From Struthio camelus (Eukaryota; Chordata; Aves; Struthioniformes; Struthionidae), in contig NC_090952.1 of the NCBI RefSeq assembly GCF_040807025.1, forward strand, positions 14,443,068 through 14,507,067: 64,000 bases of DNA. Reading direction: 5' to 3'. The notes beneath the pieces are model-generated. The model saw only the letters and a program-made list of their open reading frames with translations. It ran no database searches and had not been told where the DNA came from. This document shows, piece by piece, positions 53,493 through 64,000 of this stretch; position 1 is the first letter of the stretch; the number at the start of each line of letters is the position of its first letter. Position numbers and translations under genes: made by a program.

Positions 53493-54740
53493 CTACAGAG
53501 AAAAAAACTGTTGGAAAAAAAAAAAAAGAAGCTCTATTCCTCTTACCTGCACATAGGTGAACACACACACGCATCATTTGTCAAGTTTGGATGGCAGAAA
53601 TACATAGGCCAGTGGATGTTCTGATGAAGCAGGGCAATAAGAAACGTGCCCTTTGTGAAAGAAGTCGGAAGTAGTACACTGAAACTTAGAAAATAAGAAC
53701 AGCACAACTGTGGACAGTTCTTTTCCTTTCATCTGGCTGAAACCATTTTTTATTTTTCCAATATTTTGTGAGAAGAAAAAAAGTTTTGGGACAGAAAAAT
53801 TAGGAGCAAAACTGAGTTGGACACAGCCACTCACTCCACTGGGACTGTAGAGAAGAAAAGGAAAAACTTTTCCAGGGAGACCTTCTCACTTCATTTCAGC
53901 TGTGCATCCAAGCCTAGGCTGGCAAAGAATCAAAAAACCCATAGCATTTCAAATTTGCATTCCTTATGCAGAGACAAGCTAGAAAAAATATTCATTGAGC
54001 AGTGAAGTACATTCTCCTGCTTTACCTACTCTACCTGGCCTTACATGAAACTCAGCTAGATAAAAAGTGTTTCAGAACTGAACATCAAGCCTTTAAAATA
54101 TATGAGATGAGTTCCTAAGTCGCAAGGAATTTTGCTTAAATACAAATTTGCATTTAGCTTTGGATTTTTGATCTTTAGGGTTGAAAGGTGTTCTCCCACC
54201 GTAACTCTGAGAAGCTTGCGTTTCCTTCCATTGTATTTATTTTTAAGTTCAATTTTCCTGACTTTGAAAGCTTTTTGAAAGACAGAGAAAAAAGTACCAG
54301 ATATTGCAACAGTTGCCTGTGGTGTAATGCAGCCATTTCACGTTACTTTAAAGCTTTCAAAAATCTTCTCAGTTCTCTCTCCTTACATTACAGAATGTGG
54401 TTACATGTGCGGATTTCAAAGGCAACAGAAAGTGAGACCCACCTTCTGCCATCAGACCTGGTGCAGGCTCTGGGTGACATGATGAAAGAGATGTATCAGT
54501 GCTCAAGCCCTCTCATAGCTCTCATCTCTAAGGTGGCTGTGTCCAAGACTGGATGCAGTTACAATGAGGCAGACTGCCTTGCTTTGTATGTATTTAATCT
54601 TTGTGAAGATAAGGAGAGAGGTCTTTTATTTCATTCTGTATCATTTCAACAGAAGAGAGCAGACCTAAAGCCACACGCAACGGTCTGTGTATCTTGTAAG
54701 TCTTCTAAAGCCTTGTCATCATATGCTGCATTATGTTGTC

Positions 54741-54760
54741 TTTTTTTTTTTTTTTTTTTT
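54741..54760. repeat. Poly-T run (20)
   Basis: Uninterrupted T20 inside a chance 218-codon open frame on the plus strand (54188-54844). Confidence 0.85.
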
Positions 54761-56639
54761 ACACAGAATTACCATTGCTCTGTTGTGCAGTATCTGCCTT
54801 CTTATGACTTGATGAACCACACTGTAGAACGTATAAATCAATAAAGTTCTCCAGAAACCAAATCCACTGAGGGAAAAATGTTTTCCTGCAGCACCATCTT
54901 GTGGTTCCTGATGTTAGTACTGAAGGTCTCTCTCTGGGACCAGAAGGTAGAAGGTCTGTTCTGCTGGCTTGGCCCACAAATTAGGCTGGGAAACAGCATG
55001 CAGTGGAAGGCAGCTTCTGTCACTAACCACAAAGGCTCTGAGGGCCCTGGGGGCCTTGTAGGGATGCTTAGCCTTTTCCCAGCTGACCTGGTCCCTAATT
55101 CAGTTCTTCAAAGGGAAACTGAGTTTGGCTCAGAAACATGCAGCTTGGTACACAAGATAAATACCAGCAGTTTAGGCACTTTGGAAAACATATCTTCCAG
55201 GTAGGTCTGGAGTAACCCCACACTGAAATTTTTCTGTAGTTCACTGGGGTCGAGGAGATCAAAACCAAAGAGATAAAATCATAATCAAATAGATTATACA
55301 AGAATAAGAGTAGTTGAACTTTTAATTCGCTGAACATTGACTAGTGGAAGCAAGCAGCTGATCAAAACATCTGCTTTTATGTGATGAAGTCAATAGAGAT
55401 ACCGTTATTCTCAGGCCTGTGAATATCAGCAATATGACCTTAAGGTGACAACCCTGACTCTCAATAATAATGAAAAAGACAGTATGACATTTTTGGCACA
55501 GCCAACAGTTATTATGCAATACCAATACTGGACAGCTATCGATTCAATGAACTGTCAAATTAGTATAGAACTTAAGGTTTAAAATGAGAGTTTTTTGACT
55601 TCTGCAATCAAAATGCAAAAATTTTAACTTTTCAGAACACCCTTACAATGAGGCTGCTAAATGGAACAGGTGCAGGGCTTACTCAATGCATTGTGCTCCT
55701 GACTATTACCCCAGTAGGGGTAACATAAGACTTGCTGTGTCTTATTGTCCTCCCTTCCCCTCTTACAGTGCATATATCTTGCTTATGCTTATTTTTGTCT
55801 GGTGCTGCCACTGTTACTGCAGATGCATTGATCGCTTACTGTTATATACAGTTGTTTCATCAGCATGTCTCCCTTTGTCAGAATGTTATGCAATATTGAA
55901 AGCAGTTGTGCTATCAATGACATGTAAATAAAAGGAATTTATTACCTTTCAAAATCTTGAAGCACCATATGAAAGCCTAACTTTCTCCAGAGCACAACTC
56001 TTTCTCTGTAATGACCATCAGCCATCCAATACTGAAGCAAAGTAAGCTTGCCACTCGCTACTGATTTAATGAGTGACAACTACCTTCTCTTAATCCAAAC
56101 AAAATTCTAAGACCAATCTACTAACTAGGACAGTCACTTAACTGGTATCCTTATGTGCCCTCCACAGGGATGCTATATTAATAACAGAAGACTGGCTTCA
56201 GCATTCAGAAACTGCCACAGTCAATTTCTGCCTTTTAGCACTACTAGTTATTTACAGAAGATATGGTATGAGCATGAAGAACTAAGAATGACAAACTTCT
56301 TAGTGTAAAAATCAACAGCACTATCAAAGGGTCACAATGTTATATTTGTTTGACACTAGAAAAAACATCTCATTTTCTAGCGCATATTCAGGTAATCCTG
56401 GTGTCCTTGTCCTGCTTGAGGTCTTCAAGATCAGCTACATGTTTCTCTACACCAAAAAGAAAAAAAAAACACTAAACATGGGTCTAACTAGTTTTAGGAA
56501 CTAGTTTACATTTCTGCAAAATAATACTGGCTGTAGTATTTAGTACTGTATATGTTTAGTACTTTATATAGAATTGATGGTAAAACAACAATACTAAACT
56601 GAAAGGACAAAAGAACACTCCAAGAACAGTTTAGTTTAC

Positions 56640-56782
56640 CTTTTTTCTTGCTCTTATGGTCCTTGGAGTTTTTCTTAAGTAAATTCGATAAAAACCCATG
56701 AATATTTTCACTACGTGCTCTTTTCTTCTGCACGATTTGTTCTACTTCTTTACTTGCACTTCGTAAAGGATTGACGCATTGA
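56640..56782 (-). CDS. FMR1NB: FMR1NB-like exon: basic cytoplasmic tail
   Basis: Seen: acceptor TTTTTAATATATTGCAG and donor AAAG|GTAAAC flank 143 bases, open in the frame that continues the transmembrane exon (1 base completes codon AG+T). The peptide begins QCVNPLRSASKEVEQIV and is rich in Lys, Arg and Ser (KKRARSEN, LLKKNSKDHKSKKK), as expected for a cytoplasmic juxtamembrane tail; the KKRAR stretch is also nuclear-localisation-like. It ends with 1 base over. Known family feature: FMR1NB has its short tail after the second hydrophobic segment. The intron to the transmembrane exon is about 3.4 kb. The assignment rests on phase continuity and composition, not on a database match. Confidence 0.6.
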
Positions 56783-59700
56783 CTGCAATATATTAAAAAC
56801 AACAGCTGAAATTGATTGATTTCCAAAGAAAGAATTTTCGTCCACACTTTAACCATGAAATCCTAGCTCCAGTGAAGGAAAGGGCAAAGCTACAGTTGAT
56901 TTCAGAGGCCATCACAGGATTTGGATGAGCTTTTCCCATCTCTTACATTTCCTTCATGATTTTCAGTGGAGTCTGTGATTCTTAGCAATACAACTGTGAC
57001 CTTAAAATTCCCTAGGAGCTAGTCAACCAAAATCTGTGGCCTGCTTCTCACCCCTGTACTAGAAACTTAGCAGAATGAAATGAAGGCTTTTCTGGTTTAT
57101 ATTCTATTTTAAAATGTACATAATACTATGCAAATATAGCACTAGTTATGTATACCTCTATGTTTTCCTACTTATCCTGGCATGGGCTGGTTAATGAAGA
57201 AAAGACACTGACAAAACAGTGAGAGAAGGAAGGTAAGATAGCATAGTGATGGACATAAATTCAAAGGACAACAGAGCTCAAGAAGAGACACGCTATGGTG
57301 ACAGCACACAAGAGGAGCTGGTGATTCACAGGGAATGGATAGAATTAATACATGCAGATTCTGCTTCCTGCATGAAAAATTCTATGGAGAGAAGGCAAAA
57401 GAGAGTTCACTTGGGAGGAAGTAAAGTAACAAAGCCTCACTAAGTTTGGCAATTACTAGTACTGATTAAAGAGTGGCAAAAGGAAACTCTTCCTAAGGAA
57501 GAGGAGGAAACTCAGACTAAGGTTGAGCTGCTGTAACTCAACCTGCGGAAAGGAAGTTAACAGCTCCCTCTGTCAGTTTTACAGGACTTCCAGGCAGGAG
57601 CTCTTATATAGGTGCTCTTAACTGCAACTAGCTAAATGCTGAAAGTAGCCAACAGCAAATAATGACAGTAATCCTTACAGTTTGGCCAAATTATGGAATT
57701 ACCTTCATTATCTTAGTCCTGGGCATCTCAAGTAGATAGTCACCCACCTCTAGCTACACGGCACAAATGCCTGCAAAGCCCTTCCGTGGCTAGTAGCCCA
57801 GCTTTGGGGTGGTTCTTTACAGATTATTATGGAAAATTTTGGAATTTGTTCTAGAAGCACAGTTCAACTCATCAGTTGTCCCAAATTTCATCAGCAGAAA
57901 CTGTCTCATTTTTTGATAATTCTAACTTTTGGGAATGTTCTTTGCACAGTACAGTTTTGACATCAATGTTACTACAACACATACAATGTTACCATATATA
58001 TGCACCCTATTACCAATGAAAGCAACAGAATTTCCTCCCAGATAGAAGGTCTTGGGCTCAATAAAGGAATGCTTTTTAAAGCCATATCCTCTATCAACAG
58101 TCTCTAGAATGGGTAAAAGTCAATTGAAGTTACTATGGTATAGTATTGCTTCTTTCCTAGAACACAAATATATGATGCTGGAAATTAAAACCATTTAGCA
58201 TCTGGTTAATCACTGAAAAAACAAAACAAAACAAAAAAAACACAGCAAAAAACAAGTCATAGCAGAATAGCAATATTCCTGGTTTCACTGGCTATGAAAA
58301 AAAACACAAAAACAATCATTTGAACATTAATACAAATTATGTCAAAATGAATATATATCAATTCATTTTCCAGAAAATTTATGATAATTTCATGCTAATT
58401 CTTTGCCTTCTGTTTTCAGAGTCACTGATGACTCAGTGAGGCTATCTGTATGCTGAACATCAGCTGCTGAGCGCAGTGTAAGATGCAATGTGGAGATTTG
58501 CACAGCAGGTTTTGTCTAAGTGTGGAACTCCATAGCAAATGGCCATCTGCTAAGCAGCCACATTAGTAAAGTGTACGGAGAGTGTGCATGCACATGTACA
58601 TGATCACAGCTAATATCTTGGTAAAGCAAAAGTTGAACACTTGGGGAAAAGCAAAACCTTCAGGAAAAAAAAAAAATCTGTCATTTTAACCAAGTTATAG
58701 CATCTGTCAGTCAATATGAACTATCACCTTAGAAAAATAAAGCACAATTATGTAATATATTCCATCTTAGTTTAATGATTTTGATATTGTGGACCTTACA
58801 TTTTCCCCATTATCATAAGAGCATACACACAAGCTCAAACTCTTAGTAATGTCAAACGCTAAACTGCTTTCATTGCATTCACAGGCTTTAATGTGCCTCA
58901 CACATCAAAAACTCACTGCACACTAGCAGCATTACAAATAATTAATTCACTTTTCTCAACATGCTCCTAGCCCATCTCTCTCACTCTTTTCAGGCCTACT
59001 TCTTTATTGTTCAGCGCTATGTCTTAGTGAATAATTCCAGGTATATCCCACAGAGAAACACATTTCCACTTGTTCTTCTTTACGCACTGCTTTTTCTCAT
59101 TCGTTTGTTCCCTATTAGCTTTCAGGTAATTCCTGGTTGCACACAACATTTCCTGTGCAGTAGTGAGAATTGTTTACCATAAGTAATGTGCTTTTCTAGA
59201 AGTACCTTCCAAAGCAGTGCTGAAGGAACAGATTTTATCTCCCTTCTCTCTGTGATTTTGAGAGATAAGGCAAGTGGCAGGAAGTTTTCTCATTCGTTTC
59301 TGTTTAACCTAAGTCGCAAAGTGAGATGACCTTTTCCCCAAATTGTTCCTTTTCTTCTCTACTGATATTCTGGGTTTTATTTGCACTCAGGTCACTGTAT
59401 CCTAAAAACCTATTCTGGATAGAATAGGATAGGCCGTGTGCTCTGCTGTAGCAAAGGGTATATACGGTATGAAGCATGCAGTGTTACAGATTGCCTTGTA
59501 TCTGCATTTGATCTCAGTCTCATCTGCTCACGACTAGTAGTTATTGGTAACACCTTACTGTCAAAGAGGGAAGAAATGGAGATCAAGTGCTTTAACACAC
59601 ACAGATGTACAGAAAGATATGGAAGAAGACTTAGTCTTTGGTGGGAAGCAAGGGTGGAGAGTGGGTGGAAGAAAACTGCAGAGGCAAAGGAACAAAAATC

Positions 59701-60168
59701 CTGGTCTTCCACACCTCAGCATTATTTGTCCAGGATAGGAGCCACGTCTCAAAGCTGAACTCAAGCCTGGGCACCACAGTTCAAGCCCCACTCGGAGGTT
59801 AACGTGCAGACTTCTTTGCTAACCTGGAGCCAGTCTGCCTTCAAGTTTTACATATGACTTTCCAAGCAGACAGTGGCAAGATCACGTTCAAGTTCCTTAT
59901 AGCTGAGTCTTTAGAATGGCTACTGAGGTATTAACACACATCTATCTTTACTCAAGACATATTGCCTCTATATCTTACGTAGCTTCAAAAAAAACCCCAA
60001 CAAAAACAACCTCCAAAACCCCTCATTTTTGATCTTTGCATGTTACTTTCTTGCCTTTTTTCTAATCTTTTCTCCCCTCACTGATTTTTAAATACATCAA
60101 TTGTCCAAATTTTCTAGGTTTAGAAACAGTGCATCAAGAATTTGATCTGATCATACGCCAATTCTTAC

Positions 60169-60265
60169 CTCCTCTGCAAACAGGCACAGCAACAAAATGG
60201 TAGACACCCCAAAATAAAAAATCCTCCTGCTCCAAGCACAAACAACCGAAATGTCAGCTGCAAAT
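60169..60265 (-). CDS. FMR1NB: FMR1NB-like exon: transmembrane helix
   Basis: Seen: the acceptor ends TTCTACAG and the donor is GAG|GTAAGA on the minus strand; length 97 bases. It begins with 2 bases that complete the 1-base overhang of the trefoil exon and ends with 2 bases over, which the exon at 56640-56782 completes. The peptide is a single hydrophobic helix (LTFRLFVLGAGGFFILGC) followed by LPFCCCACLQR. The cluster CCCAC just inside the membrane is a likely palmitoylation site (inference). Topology inferred: trefoil outside, basic tail inside. No other frame is comparably hydrophobic, and the phase match on both sides makes chance unlikely. Confidence 0.65.
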
Positions 60266-61970
60266 CTGTAGAATCAGTAGAACTTTGTGTTAGCTATGAA
60301 TGATCCTGAGGTATACACTGAGGTACAGATGTCAGAGATTAGCCTGCAAGACAGACATGCATGTATTTCAGCCAGCAACACAACGGAATAAAGCACGTTA
60401 GAAATGAGCTCAGATGAGAAAGATCAGGTCTTAAATTGGACCTGAGTTCAAACAGTCCATGCATTTGATTAGTTTCAGAAGCAACTGGTGTTCAAGTAAG
60501 CCCACGGTAGGAAAATTAGAGTCCTTTAAAAGAATCTTAAAAAAAGGAGACAAAAATCACGCAAGTTAATGCTGTTTGTCTATTTCAGTTTGTAACTTTT
60601 GCAGCATTCTCTTAAAGCCTCATTTTATTGCTACTAAAGCCAATAGACAAAACTCCCAGAGCAAGAACCATTTTAGCATGTAGCCTAAGACCATTTTATG
60701 GAAACCCAGATGCCACAAGTCTGATGTCTGTTAAGAGCTTCTATTTTGTCAACAGGTTGCTACAAAGCAAATGGCATGTGCTCCCAAGGCAGTAAGTGTG
60801 TGTGCTTTCCCTGGATATATGTTGTACATCCTGGAGCATTAAAGTAGCTAATTAATCTATGAACAGATAATTTGGTAAAACAGTTGGCCCTTGATGTTTA
60901 CTTCCAAACAATAAAAGCCTAACTGAAATAAGAAATCAAGCAGTTGCAGCTGAATAAGCATATTTAATTTTAGCATTTGCTTGAGTGTATGTCCTAAAAT
61001 GAGCGAAAGAGCTGCAGTTTTCACTGTACAGCTTTTCTTCTCACTACAGAAGTGTCTTTCATATGTAATATGGAAGCCTAATTGCGTACTAAATGTTATT
61101 AAAACATTTTATTTCTACAGTATGCCCCTAACAGACAGGCTGATAGCCTCACGCTGAATGGAACTTGCTTCCACCAAAACTAACGGAATAACAACGGTTG
61201 CTCTAGCTTTGAAATGTGGTTTGGAAGTATGGAAATAAGACAGATTCTAAAGTTTGGTCCTGATCTTGCCTTGCTTCTGAGCGAGTGCAAAAAAGTGGAA
61301 AGTGAATAATGGATGTCAGGTTACAAATATTCCCTTTGGGTTTCATGTTCATATTAAGCCAGTTCTTCCTAAAAATTGGCTATCATCTCTGAAGCCCATG
61401 GAGGTACACTGAATTGCACCAGCTGAAGACCTAGACCATCAGGGCTTATTTCTACGACCTTCCATGTTAGACAAGATCAGCTTTGTCTGAGAAGGCTCAA
61501 CTGTTCGTGAAATAAGATACAGTGTAATAGGAATTGCTGTGGTGGAAAAAAAACAAAGTAACATACTTAGTGCTTGGTTCTGTTCCTATTTAAGTCTATG
61601 ACAAATCTCCCCAAATCATTCTAATGTTCTGACATTGTACATGACAAAAAGCCATGAGATTGTGTGTCTAATAAAAGCGTCTAACTTTCTGCACCTTTCA
61701 GTTTGTTGGAAGATCTTCACAGTGAAAAGCAACAGCTGTTTCTATAAAGCTGTATAAACATAAAAAGATTATGACAAAAATAAGATTTGATTTAACCCTT
61801 TTAGAAAAGCAGAATTTATCACAGAATTATGTACAAAGATGCGTGTGTAACAACAGATTGTGGCATTCTTCCATATGGGAAATAGAAAATTAATCCACAA
61901 TAAGCCTATACGCAAAGAATAAAAGAAAAAGAAAGAAAATAATGCTAAGGCTAAAATTTAAGGACATACA

Positions 61971-62420
61971 CAGTCATACAAATTTTGGTTGTAAGGGACC
62001 TCTGCAGGTCAGGTAGTCCAACCTCCTGCCTAAAGCAGGACTACCACGTACACTAGGTACAGTGAACCATGTCTTTTTTTAGCCAAGTCCTGAACACCTC
62101 CAAGGACGGAGGCGTCACAACCTCTGATGACTTGGTCTGGAGTCGTACTACGCTCCTTCCCCCTCCCCCCGCCCATGCCTTCCCTGAATCTCCCAAGCAT
62201 TTATAATTAGCCATTCCCCTTCACATTGCTTGTCATTACCAAAAAAAAGTTTGGCTCCGTCATCTTCGTAACTACCCTTCAAATACTTTTCAGTATCTAT
62301 TAGATCACCATTTAGCCTCCTCCTCAATCATTAAGTTCAGCTTCTCTTCACTGCACTTTCACAGAGTCACTACTTTCTTAGATTAAACCTCCCTTCCCAC
62401 AAGTAAAGCCTCCACTACAT
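61971..62420 (-). mobile_element. Old CR1 LINE remnant (3' end)
   Basis: On the plus strand it reads TTGTAAGGGACCTCTGCAGG ... AGTCCAACCTCCTGC, the antisense of a CR1 3' end. It continues through the diverged region with TTTGGCTCCGTCATC and the AGATCACC ... TTCAGCTTCTCTTC blocks. It is clearly more diverged than the two copies at 14-16 kb, so an older insertion. It sits in the intron between the trefoil and transmembrane exons. The 5' end is truncated and the border is approximate. Confidence 0.8.
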
Positions 62421-62682
62421 TCTTTGTACTAATGTACGCAACTATACTTAGTCATATTGCATCATACATTTTTTGCTTGCGCTGAGGTTAACAAGCTAAT
62501 ACGACATTTTGTATCGACGAGTTGTTTTCAGTGTTAAAATTACAGGCAGAAATAAATGCAAGTTTTCACTTAGTTTTTCAAGTCACCACTCTTATCAAAG
62601 TAGAAGAAACAGAAGTGAAAATCGTATCGTCTGACCAGAAAAAGCATTTGGCTAAGAAGCAACAATTTACAGCTATACTTAC

Positions 62683-62775
62683 TGTCTTTAAATGGGGTAT
62701 AACACTTCAGTTCATAGCTGATTTTGGAAGGACAACATTTATTTTCCAAGCATTCTGTTGTGTTAATGCTCTCTC
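62683..62775 (-). CDS. FMR1NB: FMR1NB-like exon: second half of a P-type trefoil domain
   Basis: Seen: on the minus strand a pyrimidine-containing acceptor ending GTGTAG is followed by 93 bases and a consensus donor GTAAGT. Only one frame is open; it starts by completing a split codon (2 bases) and ends with 1 base over. It reads a cysteine-rich peptide with TECLENKCCPSK and KCYTPFKD, matching the C-x4-CC ... C end of a P-type trefoil domain. Known: FMR1NB (cancer/testis antigen NY-SAR-35) is a testis-expressed membrane protein with one trefoil domain. Inferred: this is the bird orthologue, because the next exon joins in phase and gives a membrane helix. The first half of the trefoil and any signal or N-terminal hydrophobic segment must lie upstream, partly beyond the window. 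Alternative: another trefoil-bearing membrane protein. Confidence 0.65.
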
Positions 62776-63568
62776 CTACACGACAAGGAATTAAGATTTG
62801 CTTGTCTTTGTGACGGCATGCTTTAACAAAAGAAATAAATAAAATGTAAGTTTTCAGTTCTAAAGATCAACGTTCAAACAAATAAAGGGAAGTTGAAAAC
62901 ATCACTTTGATGTCTCTAAGATATTTTGCGAGTGTTTTGTGTTAGTAATAAACATTAATAAAACAGAATCTAAACATCATTGTGCCACAATTGTATTTAG
63001 GTTTGCAAAATAACCAGGAAAGAAAAATTGTTTAACTGGACTGTTTGTCATTAAAAAATAAAAATAAAATAATTAAAAAAAATACATCCAGAAACTCAAG
63101 ACAATTTAAATTTCTTCATTTTTTGAAGGACTCTGCACACAATATATTGCAACTACTTATGTCTCCATTTGGCACTAACTGCATATTTCCACAAGCAGGT
63201 AGCTTTCAGCTGCTAGTAACAAAAAGCTAAGATATCCAGTCCAGCTGGAAACAATAATATTAAATAGCAATTTAAAAACATATATTTAGATAACAGATTT
63301 GTTGGGAATCATGAGATACTCTGTGGGAAGGGCCTAAATGAATAAAATAATTATATGTCATATATAAGCTGTGACTTCTGTAAAATCTGGTAGCACATCC
63401 TTATGTGACACTTTTACAGCAGTTGCACAACATCATTTAGTTCCAACCATACTCTGAGTTTGGCTGCATTCTCAATCTCACTTTTATCACAGCCATAACT
63501 GGTAGTCAAAGTCCAAACTCATTTAATTAAACGTAGAACCAGGCACTTCATGAGAAGTCTTTACTTAC

Positions 63569-63608
63569 TTAGGGCTAGGTGGTAACAATTAGCGCATCTC
63601 CATTGCTT
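63569..63608 (-). CDS. FMR1NB: Candidate 40-base exon upstream of the trefoil exon
   Basis: Seen: acceptor ATTACATTACTAG and strong donor CCCTAA|GTAAGT on the minus strand. The frame KQWRCANCYHLAL is open and ends with exactly the 1-base overhang the trefoil exon needs. The two cysteines after an Arg could be the start of the trefoil motif (R-x-x-C type), although the spacing to the next cysteine (13 residues) is longer than the usual 9-10. An in-frame TAG sits inside the acceptor, so the exon cannot extend further. Short and with a modest acceptor, hence low confidence. Confidence 0.35.
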
Positions 63609-64000
63609 CTAGTAATGTAATGGAGCAACGTACCGAGGGAAAACTAGTTTCTCTGTCTTTCCTTCGATTTATCTGTGACGTAATTATGAAACCAGGCTTG
63701 TAGCCTTTGTATATGCCAAGCCCTTTCTGCATTCATGGATATTATCTTTCATATCAATATTTGCAAATACATTCCATTGCTATTTCCTTCTCTGTAGTTT
63801 TCTGAAATAACGCAGCTCTTGTCATTTAACTTCAGCGGTCCAAAAGTTGAGCAGTTTAGTCTAAGCTAATTGCTCTGGGTCCCTCTTTAGCCAATGAGAA
63901 GTGGGAAAGCGGGACCACTATAGTGCAAAATTCTTCTTCCATTTAGGGTGCGCTGAATTGCTCTTTCCTTCTTGTGCTTATAGCAGTAATCTAGAAAACT
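63609..64000. other. Right edge, no exon recognised
   Basis: AT-rich non-coding DNA with a CCAAT on the plus strand near 63892. If the FMR1NB reading is correct, this is the intron or promoter-proximal part of that gene. I see no GC-rich promoter and no convincing first exon. Confidence 0.4.

Noticed and set aside
54878..55204. Plus frame starting with a signal-like hydrophobic stretch and ending at CAG|GTAGGT
   Set aside because: Lies antisense inside an intron of the FMR1NB-like gene; no matching downstream acceptor or recognisable domain.

Overview
The window is vertebrate nuclear DNA, almost certainly from a bird. It is AT-rich, exon-poor and intron-rich, and it carries antisense copies of the avian/reptile LINE CR1 with its typical 3' end (the CATTCTATG-type tail and the end of ORF2, motif [11 protein letters not shown]). 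There are no bacterial-style genes, operons, rRNA or CRISPR arrays. Nearly all long open frames are chance frames in non-coding DNA.

Right part (about 53.2-63.6 kb, minus strand): a chain of exons with good splice sites and matching phases. It encodes the cysteine-rich second half of a P-type trefoil domain, one transmembrane helix followed by a CCC motif, and a basic cytoplasmic tail. I read this as the bird orthologue of FMR1NB (FMR1 neighbor), from the order trefoil, membrane helix, basic tail. Three exons are strong. A 40-base upstream exon and a terminal exon with stop and AATAAA are phase-compatible candidates. If the name is right and vertebrate gene order is kept, FMR1 lies beyond the right edge and AFF2 beyond the left edge.

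Left part (about 4-26 kb, minus strand): several exon-like segments with good acceptors and donors on the same strand (20.6, 17.9, 12.0, 8.5 and 4.2 kb). They suggest a second minus-strand gene that I do not recognise. The only CpG island (25.9-26.2 kb) lies upstream of them and is a natural promoter candidate. The chain is incomplete and some segments may be chance.

Middle (26-53 kb): mostly featureless intergenic or intronic DNA. It holds one exon-like segment on the plus strand at 34.7 kb (possible lncRNA), a pair of 167-bp direct repeats 1.28 kb apart containing AATAAA (46.3 and 47.6 kb; candidate small LTR element or local duplication), a 642-bp solo-LTR-like element (51.3-52.0 kb) and a 79-bp tandem duplication beside it.

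Repeats: two CR1 copies at 14.3-16.1 kb, an older CR1 remnant at 62 kb, simple repeats and homopolymers. The other long intervals were read and hold nothing I can name.
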